Assembly (NCBI GenBank): GCA_937943605.1
Contig: CALEAW010000055.1
Span: forward strand, 1 to 44,970
Direction of reading: 5' to 3'
DNA length: 44,970 nucleotides
DNA from: an uncultured Sutterella sp.
GTDB lineage: Bacteria > Pseudomonadota > Gammaproteobacteria > Burkholderiales > Burkholderiaceae_F
The notes under the pieces are model-generated. The model searched no databases, had not been told where the DNA came from, and was given only the letters and a program-made list of their open reading frames with translations. Position 1 is the stretch's first letter. The number at the start of each line of letters is the position of its first letter. Position numbers and translations under genes: made by a program. Shown here piece after piece: positions 8,406 to 17,067 of this stretch.

Positions 8406-8437
8406 ACGCCTCGATGTCCTCGTGATGTCGGGGCGTT
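8406..8437 (+). terminator. hairpin after HD-domain gene
   Basis: ACGCCTCGA and TCGGGGCGT pair with G-T wobbles shortly after the stop codon. No strong T tract follows, so termination efficiency is uncertain. The rest of the gap up to 8653 holds no gene that I can see. Confidence 0.4.
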
Positions 8438-8653
8438 GCTGTTTAGGGTTTCTTGGTATCTTTTCGGAATTAGCTACGGGTATTCCATGGGTGGGAGGCT
8501 TCCGAAAACGACTTGGAGAGAGTCGAAAATTAGTTTTAATTGTAAATATTTGCATAGGGTTTGACTCGTAAAGGATTCAGATTTTCTGAATCGTTTAAAG
8601 TTCGTTTGTTGCCCGTACAATACTCCGGCAACTATCTATTGGAGAGACCGACC

Positions 8654-9517
8654 ATGCATTTCAAATCTTTATTGCTCACCACGACGTTGACCGCGCTCTT
8701 GGCGAGCCCAGCTTTTGCCGCAAACGAGATTCCGCAAGGCCAAATTAAAGGAACGGCCTATACGCATACTGACCGCACCATGGCTGAAGCCTTGGCGAAT
8801 GCGTGGACGGTGTTGCCAGCTAATATGACGGGCAATAAGGCTTACGAGGGCCTCTACAAGGATCATCCAAAGGTGATGGGTAAAGTGCCGAGCGTGATCT
8901 TTGTGCATGGCTCGGGTGGCATCAACCCTGAAATCAAAAAGTTCCAGCGTTGGATGGCAAACGAACTCAGCATTGCGAGCATTACACTTGATAGCTATCA
9001 GTTACCTGACCGCATGACCTATTCGTCACCCATTGCCAAAGAAGACTACGAAAAGATTCACGCCTTGCGCGCTTCTGAACTCAAGGCCGCTGTGGACTTC
9101 TTGCGTAAGCAGTCCTGGTTTGATGGCCGCTTTGTGATTGCTGGCACTAGTGAAGGTGCCGTGGCGGTCGCGCGCTACAAGGGATCAGCCGATGTGCCGC
9201 AAGAAAAAGGCCGCATCATCTATTCGTGGTCTTGCGAAAACAACTATCACGTCGAAACGCATCGTACGGCCGTGCCCGATACAGTGCCAGTGCTTAACGT
9301 CATGAGTAAGACCGACAAGTATTTCTCGAAGGCCAATCCTTATATCGGTAACGAGAATGCGACGGGCACCTGCCGTAATGCGCTTTTAGGTCACCCTGAC
9401 GTTGAGATCGTGCAGATTCCTGATGCCCCACACACCCTGATGAATCAAGAAAAGGCCTTGGATAGCGCCAAGGACTTCTTACGCAAGGTCTTCAATATTC
9501 CGTGTGGCTGCGAATAA
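8654..9517 (+). CDS. secreted alpha/beta hydrolase, dienelactone-hydrolase-like
   Basis: Exported serine hydrolase of 287 residues. The frame opens upstream at 8561, but ATG 8654 is preceded by GGAGAG and starts a clean Sec signal peptide ending at ASPAFA, so it is preferred. The oxyanion region HGSGG is at 85-89, the nucleophile elbow G-T-S-E-G places Ser166, Asp221 lies in KTDKYF and His260 in DAPHT, completing a plausible triad. A cysteine-rich end (C-G-C) and other cysteines suggest disulfides. Substrate unknown; periplasmic ester or lactone hydrolysis is likely. Confidence 0.82.
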   Translation: MHFKSLLLTTTLTALLASPAFAANEIPQGQIKGTAYTHTDRTMAEALANAWTVLPANMTGNKAYEGLYKDHPKVMGKVPSVIFVHGSGGINPEIKKFQRWMANELSIASITLDSYQLPDRMTYSSPIAKEDYEKIHALRASELKAAVDFLRKQSWFDGRFVIAGTSEGAVAVARYKGSADVPQEKGRIIYSWSCENNYHVETHRTAVPDTVPVLNVMSKTDKYFSKANPYIGNENATGTCRNALLGHPDVEIVQIPDAPHTLMNQEKALDSAKDFLRKVFNIPCGCE

Positions 9518-9556
9518 TCGGTTGAAGTAGTCCGAATCTAACACCACCAAAAACAA

Positions 9557-9590
9557 CATTGCCCGGTGAACGTGAGTCCATCGGGCAATG
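9557..9590 (-). terminator. terminator of cstA-family gene
   Basis: On the minus strand, CATTGCCCGATGG pairs with the CACCGGGCAATG arm and is followed by TTGTTTTT. The hairpin can also form on the plus strand after the hydrolase gene, but it lacks a T tract there. Confidence 0.8.
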
Positions 9591-9610
9591 TGTTTATGGG
9601 TCAGAGGTTT

Positions 9611-11284
9611 TTAAGCCGGCTGCACTTGACGACCCTTGAGGAGGCGACCCACGCAGTGGTAGACCACGAGGAGCGCCAGGATGATCAGGGCAACAGCGAG
9701 AAGTCCCTGGAGACCGTGCACCATGAAGACGAAGGTACCGTTAGCCATGGCGGCGAAGACTTTGAAGAGAGCCATCAAGAGCGCCGTCATTGTGACCACG
9801 AACATGACCGTCATCGGGATGTAGAGCATCCAACCCTTACGACCCGTACTCTGGAGGAACACAGCCAAAGCCGTGAGAACGAGCGCAGAGAGGAGCTGGT
9901 TGGCGGAGCCAAAGAGTGGCCAGATGCTCATGTAACCCGCCTGGCAAAGCGCAAGACCACCCAGGAGCGTGACAACCGTCGCGACGACCGTGTTGCTAAA
10001 GAAGGTTGCGACCGGACCCTTCTTTTGACCTTCAGAAGGCGTGCAGAGTTCTTGTAAGCTCATGCGACCGATACGGGCAACCGCGTCAACCGAGGTGAGC
10101 GCAAGGGCAGACACACACATCGTGAGGATGCAAGCAGAGATTTCAGCTGGGACACCAAAGATATTCGTTAAGAAGCCCGCAACGGAGTTTGAGAAGAGCT
10201 GGAAGGGTGTACCCGAAGGGAGCTGACCGTTCGAAGCTGCAGCGCAAACCACGACGAGCGCAACGACACCGAGTACGCATTCAACAAGCATCGAGCCATA
10301 ACCGACGAGGCGCATGTCACGTTCGTTGGCAATCATCTTCGACGAGGTTCCCGAAGACACAAGACTATGGAAGCCCGAGACGGCACCACAGGCGATCGTC
10401 ACGAAGAGGATCGGGAATAGATCAAGATTATTGACCGTGAAACCCGCAAAGGCCGGCATATTGATGGTCGGATTTTCAACGAAGACACCGATGACACCCG
10501 CGGCAATCATGCCGATCAGAAGGAACATCGAGAGGTAGTCACGCGGTTGCTTCAAAAGCCACATCGGCATCACAGACGCAGCAAAGAGGTAGGCAAAGAC
10601 GACCCAACGCCACGTATCCGTGCTTGCATACATCGGGAAAGCGATGCCAAGCGCCACCATGCCGAGCATAAGCACGATGCCAACGCCGAGCTGCACTTGA
10701 GGATTCGGCTTCATGTACTTGATGTAAAGACCAAAAAGAAGAGCACCTACCATGTAGATCATGGAGATCGACGCGGCAGCCGCATTAGGCGTTGCCAGCG
10801 TGCCAGCTTTGGTGAAGCCATTAAAGGTTGCGGCAACCATGTCAGCAAAAGCCGCAATGACGAGCATTGTGAAAAGCCAACAGAACGTCAAGAAGAGCTG
10901 GCGACCAATGCGACCGACATACTGTTCAATCAGCATACCCATGGACTTGCCACCGTTTTTAACGGACGCATAAAGCGCAGTGAAGTCCTGAACGGCACCG
11001 AAGAAAATGCCGCCAAAAATAATCCAAAGCAACGCGGGTAACCAGCCAAACATAGCGGCAATAATCGGACCCGTCACAGGGCCCGCACCAGTAATGGACG
11101 TGAACTGGTGAGCAAAAACAGAGAGTCGAGAAGCGGGTTGGTAATCTTTGCCGTCATTACGTAGAGCGGCAGGTGTCGGTGCGTTTTCGTCTACACCCCA
11201 TGTTTTTTCGAGCCAACGGCCGTAAAAACGATAACCGAGGTAGAGAGAAACGATCGCGACAGCCATCATAGTCAGACCGTTCAT
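9611..11284 (-). CDS. cstA: CstA-family transporter (pyruvate/peptide uptake)
   Basis: Polytopic membrane protein of the CstA/BtsT family, members of which import pyruvate or peptides during carbon limitation. Many hydrophobic segments are present, and family stretches such as FAHQFTSITGAGPVTGPIIAAMFGWLPALLW, shortened here to its key GAGPVTGP motif, and the GAVQDF motif are intact. The 557-residue length is nearer the shorter CstA class than the roughly 700-residue E. coli protein. The upstream Met six bases earlier is too close to the AGGA element, so the second Met is preferred. It is monocistronic, with its own terminator. Confidence 0.9.
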   Translation of the reverse strand: MNGLTMMAVAIVSLYLGYRFYGRWLEKTWGVDENAPTPAALRNDGKDYQPASRLSVFAHQFTSITGAGPVTGPIIAAMFGWLPALLWIIFGGIFFGAVQDFTALYASVKNGGKSMGMLIEQYVGRIGRQLFLTFCWLFTMLVIAAFADMVAATFNGFTKAGTLATPNAAAASISMIYMVGALLFGLYIKYMKPNPQVQLGVGIVLMLGMVALGIAFPMYASTDTWRWVVFAYLFAASVMPMWLLKQPRDYLSMFLLIGMIAAGVIGVFVENPTINMPAFAGFTVNNLDLFPILFVTIACGAVSGFHSLVSSGTSSKMIANERDMRLVGYGSMLVECVLGVVALVVVCAAASNGQLPSGTPFQLFSNSVAGFLTNIFGVPAEISACILTMCVSALALTSVDAVARIGRMSLQELCTPSEGQKKGPVATFFSNTVVATVVTLLGGLALCQAGYMSIWPLFGSANQLLSALVLTALAVFLQSTGRKGWMLYIPMTVMFVVTMTALLMALFKVFAAMANGTFVFMVHGLQGLLAVALIILALLVVYHCVGRLLKGRQVQPA

Positions 11285-11290
11285 AATCAT

Positions 11291-11681
11291 TTCCTAAGAG
11301 GTTTGTTGCTTGGATTGTGAGGCTTGGATTAAATGCCTCATGTTTAACTCTAAACCCCTGTTAGAGAAAGGAAAATAGGGCGGTTGACTTATAAGCGATC
11401 GACTGTAGGTATTGTCGAGAATGGGTGTTTTGCTTACGGCTTATGCGCGAAATCTAATGCCATTAGGTAAAGTCGAAATGATATCTGTGAGATCTTAAAG
11501 TGATCGTTGTTTTGGATCTATAAAAGCCGCAAGGCAGTTGCGCATTCTGTGTGTTTTTAAGTGGCAGAGTGTAAGGATCATTGACCAGAAAATTGATCAA
11601 GATAAGTTTTTTATGCGTTGCGACGGTTTGTGTGGGGGTGTGAGCAAAAGAACAGCAAAAGAAGCCGGCGACACAAAAAGA
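11291..11681. other. noncoding leader of cstA; no gene seen
   Basis: About 390 bases upstream of the cstA-family gene. A TGAGGC/GCCTCA hairpin at 11319-11341 lies in the leader close to the start codon. A plus-strand frame beginning near 11538 runs through the perfect dsbI terminator and is not credible as a gene. No convincing CRP site was found. Confidence 0.5.
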
Positions 11682-11720
11682 AAAGCGGCCAACACCCGAG
11701 GTAAGGGTGTTGGCCGCTTT
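11682..11720 (-). terminator. strong terminator of dba-dsbI
   Basis: A perfect 16-base-pair stem (AAAGCGGCCAACACCC and its complement) around GAGGTAA. On the minus strand it is followed by TCTTTTTG. It lies 23 bases beyond the dsbI stop. Confidence 0.95.
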
Positions 11721-11743
11721 AGTGTGTACTCAAGGCGTGAAGG

Positions 11744-13273
11744 TTACTTCTTGAGCGTCACAAGACGGTTGTTGTCGATCACTTCGAACGTGTCGCCATT
11801 CTTGACGAGACCACGAACGTCGGTGAGGTCAGCCGGGAAGCCCCAAGCATTGGTGACCTTTTCCTGAGCGATGTCGATTTCAACGATCACGTTGTGGTTC
11901 TTAGAGACGGCGTAGAGCTTGCCATCGTCGTAAACCATACCGGTGATGTAGAGTTCGCCGAGCGTACGATCCTTCTTGAGGTCAGCAGCAGGCATGAATT
12001 CAGCGGAGAGCGTCCAGTCAGCCATCAAAGCCTTGGAGATCACGAGCTTCGTGTGGTTCTTGTTGTCAGGCACCGTGGCGGTGTAGACATAGCGACCATC
12101 AGCGGCAGCGGAGTGGATGTAGCTGAACTTAGCGCGTTCGGTACCGACACGGGCACGACCCAAGCCACCGATATGTTCAACTTCTGTACGGCCAGCCGTG
12201 AAGTTGCCCCAACCCTTGACATCGTCAGCATTCGGATTCCAGCGAGCGCGCAAGAGGCTCTTGTTGGAACCCATGAGGATGAAGCCATCCTGATAGGGAG
12301 CGATACCCACGAGGTCGAGCACGTTGGCGGAGTACCACGGGTCATAAGAAGCAGACGTTGCAGGCTTCATGTTGTTGTCAAGCGCCCAGAACGTGTACTT
12401 GGAACCCACCATGTACTGACCATTGATCATGCTGAGCGTGTTGATCTTGTCATTGATGCCTTCGATCTGACGAACGTTGGCGACCGTCAACATGCCGTTC
12501 ACATTAATCGGCGCATTCTGAGCGTCGTGAGCGAACGTGATGCCGAGCTTCTTGTCATTGGCCTTATAGGCAAAGTCAGGATCCTTCACATCGCGCTTAC
12601 CGAGGAAGTTGATGCCAGACCACATGCCTTCCCAGCTGTCAGCACTCCAAACCACGTACTTCGGATTCCAGGAGAAGCGAACAGGATCGCCCTGACCCCA
12701 GAACGGCGGGACGCCCGTGCTCCACAAGGCCTGGAAGCAGTTAGAAGCAACGATGAAGCAAACGATGCTGAAAGCGATACGGTTGAACTGCGTGAGCGGA
12801 CGATAGACCTTACCCTTGAATTCTTCAATCAAGGCGTCAAAACGCGGAGCGAGATAGACGGCCAAGCCAAAGAGGAAGACCACGCACCAGAACACGACTT
12901 CAGCCCAGAACTGGGTGTGAAGACCGAAGATGTCGAGACCGAAACCCTGGCCAACGTCACGCATGGCGTGGTTGCCATAGTGGCGGAAGCTGGAGTAAAG
13001 ACCGATGGCAGCCATCACGAGCATCGTGGCGAGGTACTTCGGCTTAAAGCCATAGCGCACCATGAAGAGCGCCGTCACGCCGATGTAAGCCATCTGCTGA
13101 CGCTGACCCCAGCAGAGCGTGCAAGGGGAGTCACCCATGAAGTAGCCAAGAATGATGTTGGCAATACCGACAGGCAACAAAACGATGAGCAAGCCGCCCC
13201 AGCAAAGGAGGTCGTAGAAGGTCTTGGCCTTCTTAATATCCTGGTCGTTGACCGGAAGTGCATAATTCGTCAT
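11744..13273 (-). CDS. dsbI: DsbI: DsbB-like quinone oxidoreductase with C-terminal beta-propeller
   Basis: Inner-membrane enzyme predicted to reoxidise a periplasmic DsbA/DsbL-type thiol oxidase and pass electrons to quinones. The N-terminal third has about five hydrophobic segments and the redox pair Cys51-Cys54 (C-T-L-C-W-G-Q-R-Q) in the first periplasmic loop. The remaining roughly 300 residues are soluble with repeated beta-rich units, as in the Campylobacter/Helicobacter DsbI proteins with a fused propeller. A classical second DsbB cysteine pair in the second periplasmic loop is not obvious. It is 12 bases downstream of dba, with TAAGGAG in the gap. Known clients such as arylsulfate sulfotransferase are not in this window. 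Confidence 0.93.
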   Translation of the reverse strand: MTNYALPVNDQDIKKAKTFYDLLCWGGLLIVLLPVGIANIILGYFMGDSPCTLCWGQRQQMAYIGVTALFMVRYGFKPKYLATMLVMAAIGLYSSFRHYGNHAMRDVGQGFGLDIFGLHTQFWAEVVFWCVVFLFGLAVYLAPRFDALIEEFKGKVYRPLTQFNRIAFSIVCFIVASNCFQALWSTGVPPFWGQGDPVRFSWNPKYVVWSADSWEGMWSGINFLGKRDVKDPDFAYKANDKKLGITFAHDAQNAPINVNGMLTVANVRQIEGINDKINTLSMINGQYMVGSKYTFWALDNNMKPATSASYDPWYSANVLDLVGIAPYQDGFILMGSNKSLLRARWNPNADDVKGWGNFTAGRTEVEHIGGLGRARVGTERAKFSYIHSAAADGRYVYTATVPDNKNHTKLVISKALMADWTLSAEFMPAADLKKDRTLGELYITGMVYDDGKLYAVSKNHNVIVEIDIAQEKVTNAWGFPADLTDVRGLVKNGDTFEVIDNNRLVTLKK

Positions 13274-13285
13274 GTCTCAATCTCC

Positions 13286-13453
13286 TTAAAGGTTAAGGAC
13301 GCCGAGAATGGCGTTAGAAACGTGGCCGATGTACATGAAGACAACGACGGCCCAGGAAACAATGAGGAGCGTCCAAGCAAGCTTTTCTTTTTCAGGCTTG
13401 AATAAGAGCAGCAGCACGGAGGCGGTGAGCATCAGAAATTCTAAAAATTCCAT
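13286..13453 (-). CDS. dba: Dba: small membrane accessory protein of DsbI
   Basis: A 55-residue protein, easily missed because of its size. It is very hydrophobic: a first segment MLTASVLLLLF, a short charged turn KPEKEK, then a second segment LLIVSWAVVVFMYIGHV. In Campylobacter the small gene dba precedes dsbI, and the two are translationally coupled. Here the stop codon lies 12 bases before dsbI and forms part of its TAAGGAG ribosome-binding site, the same arrangement. The evidence is size, hydrophobicity and position; sequence identity could not be tested. Confidence 0.85.
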   Translation of the reverse strand: MEFLEFLMLTASVLLLLFKPEKEKLAWTLLIVSWAVVVFMYIGHVSNAILGVLNL

Positions 13454-13535
13454 GATTTATCCCTCGTGGGTGATGGTTATTCGCAACGTATATTCAACGT
13501 CGCGGTGTTGAAAAAACGGGTTTTAAATTCGTCTT

Positions 13536-13556
13536 GCGTTTTTTAGGAACGCAAAG
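13536..13556. terminator. small hairpin between dba promoter side and flavoprotein 3' end
   Basis: TTGCGT and ACGCAA arms with a T-rich loop, 64 bases beyond the flavoprotein stop on the minus strand. It may be a weak terminator or part of the dba promoter region. Confidence 0.3.
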
Positions 13557-13619
13557 ACCTAGCACGCATCAAAGAAGCCTTTGAAGCGCGGCAAAAATTC
13601 GGTTTAAAAAGAAGAACGT

Positions 13620-15107
13620 TTAGTCGGGTTCTGGGCCAAAGGCGAGCGTATGCTCGGGACCTCGTGCAGCACTTAAGCCAGCAATTCGACCGAACGTAAA
13701 GACTTCAGCGAGCGCATTGCCGCCCATGAAGTTTGCGCCATGAATGCCACCCGTCACTTCGCCCGCAGCAAAGAGGTTCGGGATGACCTGGCCACGCCGA
13801 TCCAACACTTCGGCGCGCTTGGTAATTGCGATGCCCCCTAAGGACACATTGACTGACATCGACACTTTGGCTGCATAAAAAGGCGCTTTCACAATCCGAT
13901 TGACTAACATATTCGGATTGCGGCCAAAAGGATCCATTTTGTCGGTCACAGCCTTGTTATAGGTGTGCACCGTTTGCGACAGGGTTTCGGCGGGGATCTG
14001 AAGCTTGAAAGCCAGTTCACCCAGTGACTTTGCCGAGACCGCATCGCCTTTGGCTAGCGCCTCATCAAAGGCGAGTCGCGAAAGCGGTCTCATGCCAGCA
14101 TACCCATCCGCATCTAAAATCGGAAACGCGAGTCGTCCAGGTTGCGAAAGCACTGCATCAGACACTGTGACGCCCTGTTGATCTTCTGCGACAAACCGTT
14201 TACCGAGGCGATTGACAAGCACCATGTTTTCTATGGGCGAAATCGCGCCGACAAAGCGGCCATCGGCGATGCTACCAGGCAAGAGTTGGAAATGATCCAT
14301 TCCGACCGTCGCAGCACCGATATCTTCAAGGGGACGAATCAAATCACCCGTCGCACCTTGACAATTGGTTGTGTGAAGATGATCAAGTCTCGGGTCAAAC
14401 CGAGTCACTAGATCATCATTTGCACTAAAACCCCCAGTGGTCACGATCACGCCTTTACGTGCGCGGACGGTGTATTCGTGGCCATCAGCGGTTTTGACAA
14501 AAACACCCAGCACAGGGCCATTCATGCCATCACGCAAGACACGAAGCACTGGCGACAGGGTGCGTAGCTCAACACCCAGGGCCTTACACTTAGCCAACAG
14601 GGGATCAATGTAGCCTTGACCTAAAGGCGCACGCGGACTATGGGTACGAGGCCAAAGGCTCCCGTAGACCTGATAGACGCCCGGCGCAAATTCAACACCA
14701 CAATCCTTCAACCATTGAAGGGTGACAGGTGCCCCGTAGGTGACCGTTCGAACCAACTCAGGGTTCGCACCCCAAAAGCCACTCTCTAACATTTGCTGAG
14801 CGTGTTTTTCAGGCGAATCTTCGACACCGATCCGACTTTGTTCGACCGGATCGACCGCATTAAAGGCATCAGCTAAGCGGGTATTGCCGCCCACTTCAGC
14901 CATCTTTTCAAGAACTAACGTTTTCGCCCCTGCGCCTTGAGCCATGATGGCCGCAGCAAGCCCAGCGCCACCCGCACCCACAACGACAACATCAACGGTT
15001 TCGTCCCAGGTTTGCGACGGGGTTTGAGCATGACTCCAAAGCGGAGTAAGGCCTGTGACAGCCCCAGCTTTGAGGAGTGTTCGACGATCTAAACGAAAGT
15101 CCGACAT
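13620..15107 (-). CDS. Tat-exported fumarate-reductase-superfamily flavoprotein, atypical active site
   Basis: Periplasmic FAD enzyme of 495 residues. The Tat signal is L-D-R-R-T-L-L-K plus a hydrophobic stretch ending near SHAQT. The FAD Rossmann motif GAGGAG is at 44-49, followed by EKMAEVGGNT. The C-terminal GEVTGGIHGANFMGGNAL motif is typical, but the Arg usual in HGANRLGGNA is Phe. After GKRFVAE the catalytic Arg of fumarate reductases (the E..TRD region) is replaced by Gly. The substrate is therefore probably not fumarate. There is no FMN-binding or haem domain, so an external electron donor is needed. Divergent from the sensor-kinase operon. Confidence 0.87.
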   Translation of the reverse strand: MSDFRLDRRTLLKAGAVTGLTPLWSHAQTPSQTWDETVDVVVVGAGGAGLAAAIMAQGAGAKTLVLEKMAEVGGNTRLADAFNAVDPVEQSRIGVEDSPEKHAQQMLESGFWGANPELVRTVTYGAPVTLQWLKDCGVEFAPGVYQVYGSLWPRTHSPRAPLGQGYIDPLLAKCKALGVELRTLSPVLRVLRDGMNGPVLGVFVKTADGHEYTVRARKGVIVTTGGFSANDDLVTRFDPRLDHLHTTNCQGATGDLIRPLEDIGAATVGMDHFQLLPGSIADGRFVGAISPIENMVLVNRLGKRFVAEDQQGVTVSDAVLSQPGRLAFPILDADGYAGMRPLSRLAFDEALAKGDAVSAKSLGELAFKLQIPAETLSQTVHTYNKAVTDKMDPFGRNPNMLVNRIVKAPFYAAKVSMSVNVSLGGIAITKRAEVLDRRGQVIPNLFAAGEVTGGIHGANFMGGNALAEVFTFGRIAGLSAARGPEHTLAFGPEPD

Positions 15108-15150
15108 ACGTTACCAACTATTCCATTTTGTTTCGGGATGAAATTTACGC

Positions 15151-15182
15151 CATTCACAGACATTCGCCAAGTGTGAATGTCT
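15151..15182. promoter_or_regulatory. nested inverted repeat, probable operator of the two-component system
   Basis: Two overlapping perfect inverted repeats: CATTCACA...TGTGAATG and AGACATTC...GAATGTCT, sharing the same centre region. They lie in the 118-base divergent promoter gap and are good candidates for the binding site of the LuxR-type regulator encoded at 17060. Confidence 0.6.
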
Positions 15183-15200
15183 ACTACGTAAAAGACGATA

Positions 15201-15229
15201 TTGACAGAATACTAAAGTTCGTGTAATGA
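15201..15229 (+). promoter_or_regulatory. sigma-70-like promoter of the sensor-kinase operon
   Basis: TTGACA and TAATGA are separated by exactly 17 bases. The -10 element overlaps the ATG at 15226, which implies that translation starts at a later Met if this promoter is used. Confidence 0.5.
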
Positions 15230-17067
15230 ATGCATCCATCATGATGAAATTCACCCAAAACCCTTCTCTTATGCGCACGATTCGACTTGTCTTTACCTTT
15301 TGTGCCTTTTGGTTTATCGGAGTCAATCTCCTATGGGCCAATCCACCAACGCGAGAGGTGCGTGTCATTGGTGTTCAAGAAAGCATCTTTCAGACGCAGC
15401 AGGCGTTTTTTAGACATACGATCGATCAACTCAATGCAGTGGTTGAGGATCGCGTCTATGTGTTGCGTCCGATCAAGTCGCACGAACGCTTTGATATGAA
15501 GACCTACGGCGAACTCGATTTTGCGATCGTGAGTCCGCATGTCTTTTCGTTACTTGAGCGCTATAACGGCTTTACGCCGATGGCGTCTTTATACGTGCCC
15601 GTGTCGGATAAGCCTAAGCCCGTCATGTCGACGGTACTTTATGCGTCGCCTGAACGTTTAAAGCATGAGTCTTATGGTGATCTGGATGCGTTGACATTGG
15701 GGACTTTTGCAAAGCGTCCCATTGCGGTCATAGCGGGTGACGTTTGCGATACGGCTTTACTTCTTCGTAACGAAATGACGTTGCGAGGGCTTAATCTCCC
15801 CATCATTCATGAGGCGGGGCGCGGCTTGAGTCCAGAGCAAGCCGTCAAGGTTGCCAAAAGCGGAGGTTACGATGCGATTGCGGTGTCCACGGACTTTGTG
15901 CGGGAATTGCCGCCCTACTTATTTGAAGGGTTGATTCCGGTTGACCTTCGAATTGATGATGCGTCAGGCTTGGTGAGTTCAACGACGCCTCTGCCGGGCT
16001 GGGTCTTTGCGGCCGGTCTAGAAACGCCACGCGACAATGTGAGAGATTTGACGGCGACCTTATTGAGTCTTGCGATTTCGCCCAAGATGCAGTGGGGGCT
16101 GCCGGCCGACTATCGTGCTGTACATCAGGCGGCGGAACGCGTCAAAGACGATGCGTATCGAAGCTTTCAAAAGAAAACCTTGCTCGAAATGATAGAAGAA
16201 CATTGGGTCTGGGTGTTGTTTGGGTTGACGATTGTTTTGGGGCTCATTTGGCACAGCATTGTGGCTGAACGCATGGTGCGTCAACGCTCGGCAGAACTCA
16301 TGGCCACCGTCAAAAAGCAGCGTGCGGCGGAGCGTCAGTTTGAAGAGCTTGAACGCCTGACGGCTGTTTCTCAAATGTCCAATATCGTGGCGCATGAATT
16401 GCGTCAGCCTTTGGCTGCAATTACGAACTTTGCCATGGGGTTACGTCGTCGAAAAGACAATGGGTCGTTAACGGACGATTCTTTAGACTTTGCCTTAGGG
16501 CGCATCCTCTCAGAAAACGAACGCGCGAGTGATATCGTTGAACATGTGCGTGGCTACGCCCGACGTCGTGCGCGCATCGTGACCGAGATCCATTTGGGTG
16601 AGCTTACGCGTAAAATCATGGGGTCAATCAAGGCTTCAACGACATCGCCCGTAACCCTTCAATGTGATATGCCAGCTGATTTGGTGATGGATGGGGATAC
16701 GCTCGAAGTGGAGCTTATCTTGCGTAATCTCATCAAGAACGCCGTCGAAAGTGTCGCTAAAACGCCCGATGCGATGGTGACCGTTCATGGGTTTGCCCGT
16801 GAAGGGCAGGTGGCATTGGTCGTTGAAGATAATGGCCCCCTTCAAACGCGTGCTGAATTAGATCGTTTGGCTGTGCCTTTAGTCTCAGAAAAGTCAGGGG
16901 GCTTAGGTTTAGGTCTATCGATTGTGCGTAAATTGATTGAAAGCTATGGCGGTCGGATTGCCTTTGAGTTAGCTAGCCCTAGTGGTCTCAAAGTCTATGT
17001 GACACTACCCGTTAAGCCAGATTTTTCTGTTCAACTTCCGCTTCAAGAGGAAAACCAACATGGATAG
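15226..17067 (+). CDS. TtrS-like sensor histidine kinase with periplasmic PhnD-like domain
   Basis: Membrane sensor kinase, up to 613 residues. A signal segment (residues about 16-38) is followed by a periplasmic substrate-binding domain of the PhnD/TtrS type (about 45-310), a transmembrane segment at 327-346, a coiled-coil linker, and the kinase core: phospho-acceptor His390 in HELRQP, N-box Asn505 in NLIKNAVES, and a GGLGLGLSIV glycine box near the end. No good ribosome-binding site distinguishes the Met codons at 15226, 15241/15244 and 15271; the promoter overlap favours a later one. It overlaps the response regulator by 8 bases. The ligand is likely the substrate of the neighbouring flavoproteins, by context only. 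Confidence 0.9.
   Translation: MNASIMMKFTQNPSLMRTIRLVFTFCAFWFIGVNLLWANPPTREVRVIGVQESIFQTQQAFFRHTIDQLNAVVEDRVYVLRPIKSHERFDMKTYGELDFAIVSPHVFSLLERYNGFTPMASLYVPVSDKPKPVMSTVLYASPERLKHESYGDLDALTLGTFAKRPIAVIAGDVCDTALLLRNEMTLRGLNLPIIHEAGRGLSPEQAVKVAKSGGYDAIAVSTDFVRELPPYLFEGLIPVDLRIDDASGLVSSTTPLPGWVFAAGLETPRDNVRDLTATLLSLAISPKMQWGLPADYRAVHQAAERVKDDAYRSFQKKTLLEMIEEHWVWVLFGLTIVLGLIWHSIVAERMVRQRSAELMATVKKQRAAERQFEELERLTAVSQMSNIVAHELRQPLAAITNFAMGLRRRKDNGSLTDDSLDFALGRILSENERASDIVEHVRGYARRRARIVTEIHLGELTRKIMGSIKASTTSPVTLQCDMPADLVMDGDTLEVELILRNLIKNAVESVAKTPDAMVTVHGFAREGQVALVVEDNGPLQTRAELDRLAVPLVSEKSGGLGLGLSIVRKLIESYGGRIAFELASPSGLKVYVTLPVKPDFSVQLPLQEENQHG

Noticed and set aside
11480..11520. CRP-like site upstream of cstA
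   Set aside because: A TGTGA half-site is present, but the second half does not match TCACA at the required spacing.
11538..11867. Plus-strand frame of 109 codons upstream of cstA
   Set aside because: It reads through the perfect dsbI terminator and into antisense of dsbI, and has no ribosome-binding site.
11894..13405. Plus-strand open frame of about 500 codons
   Set aside because: It lies opposite dsbI and dba, which have clear motifs, ribosome-binding sites and a terminator; the plus frame is acidic/His-rich low-complexity sequence typical of an antisense shadow.
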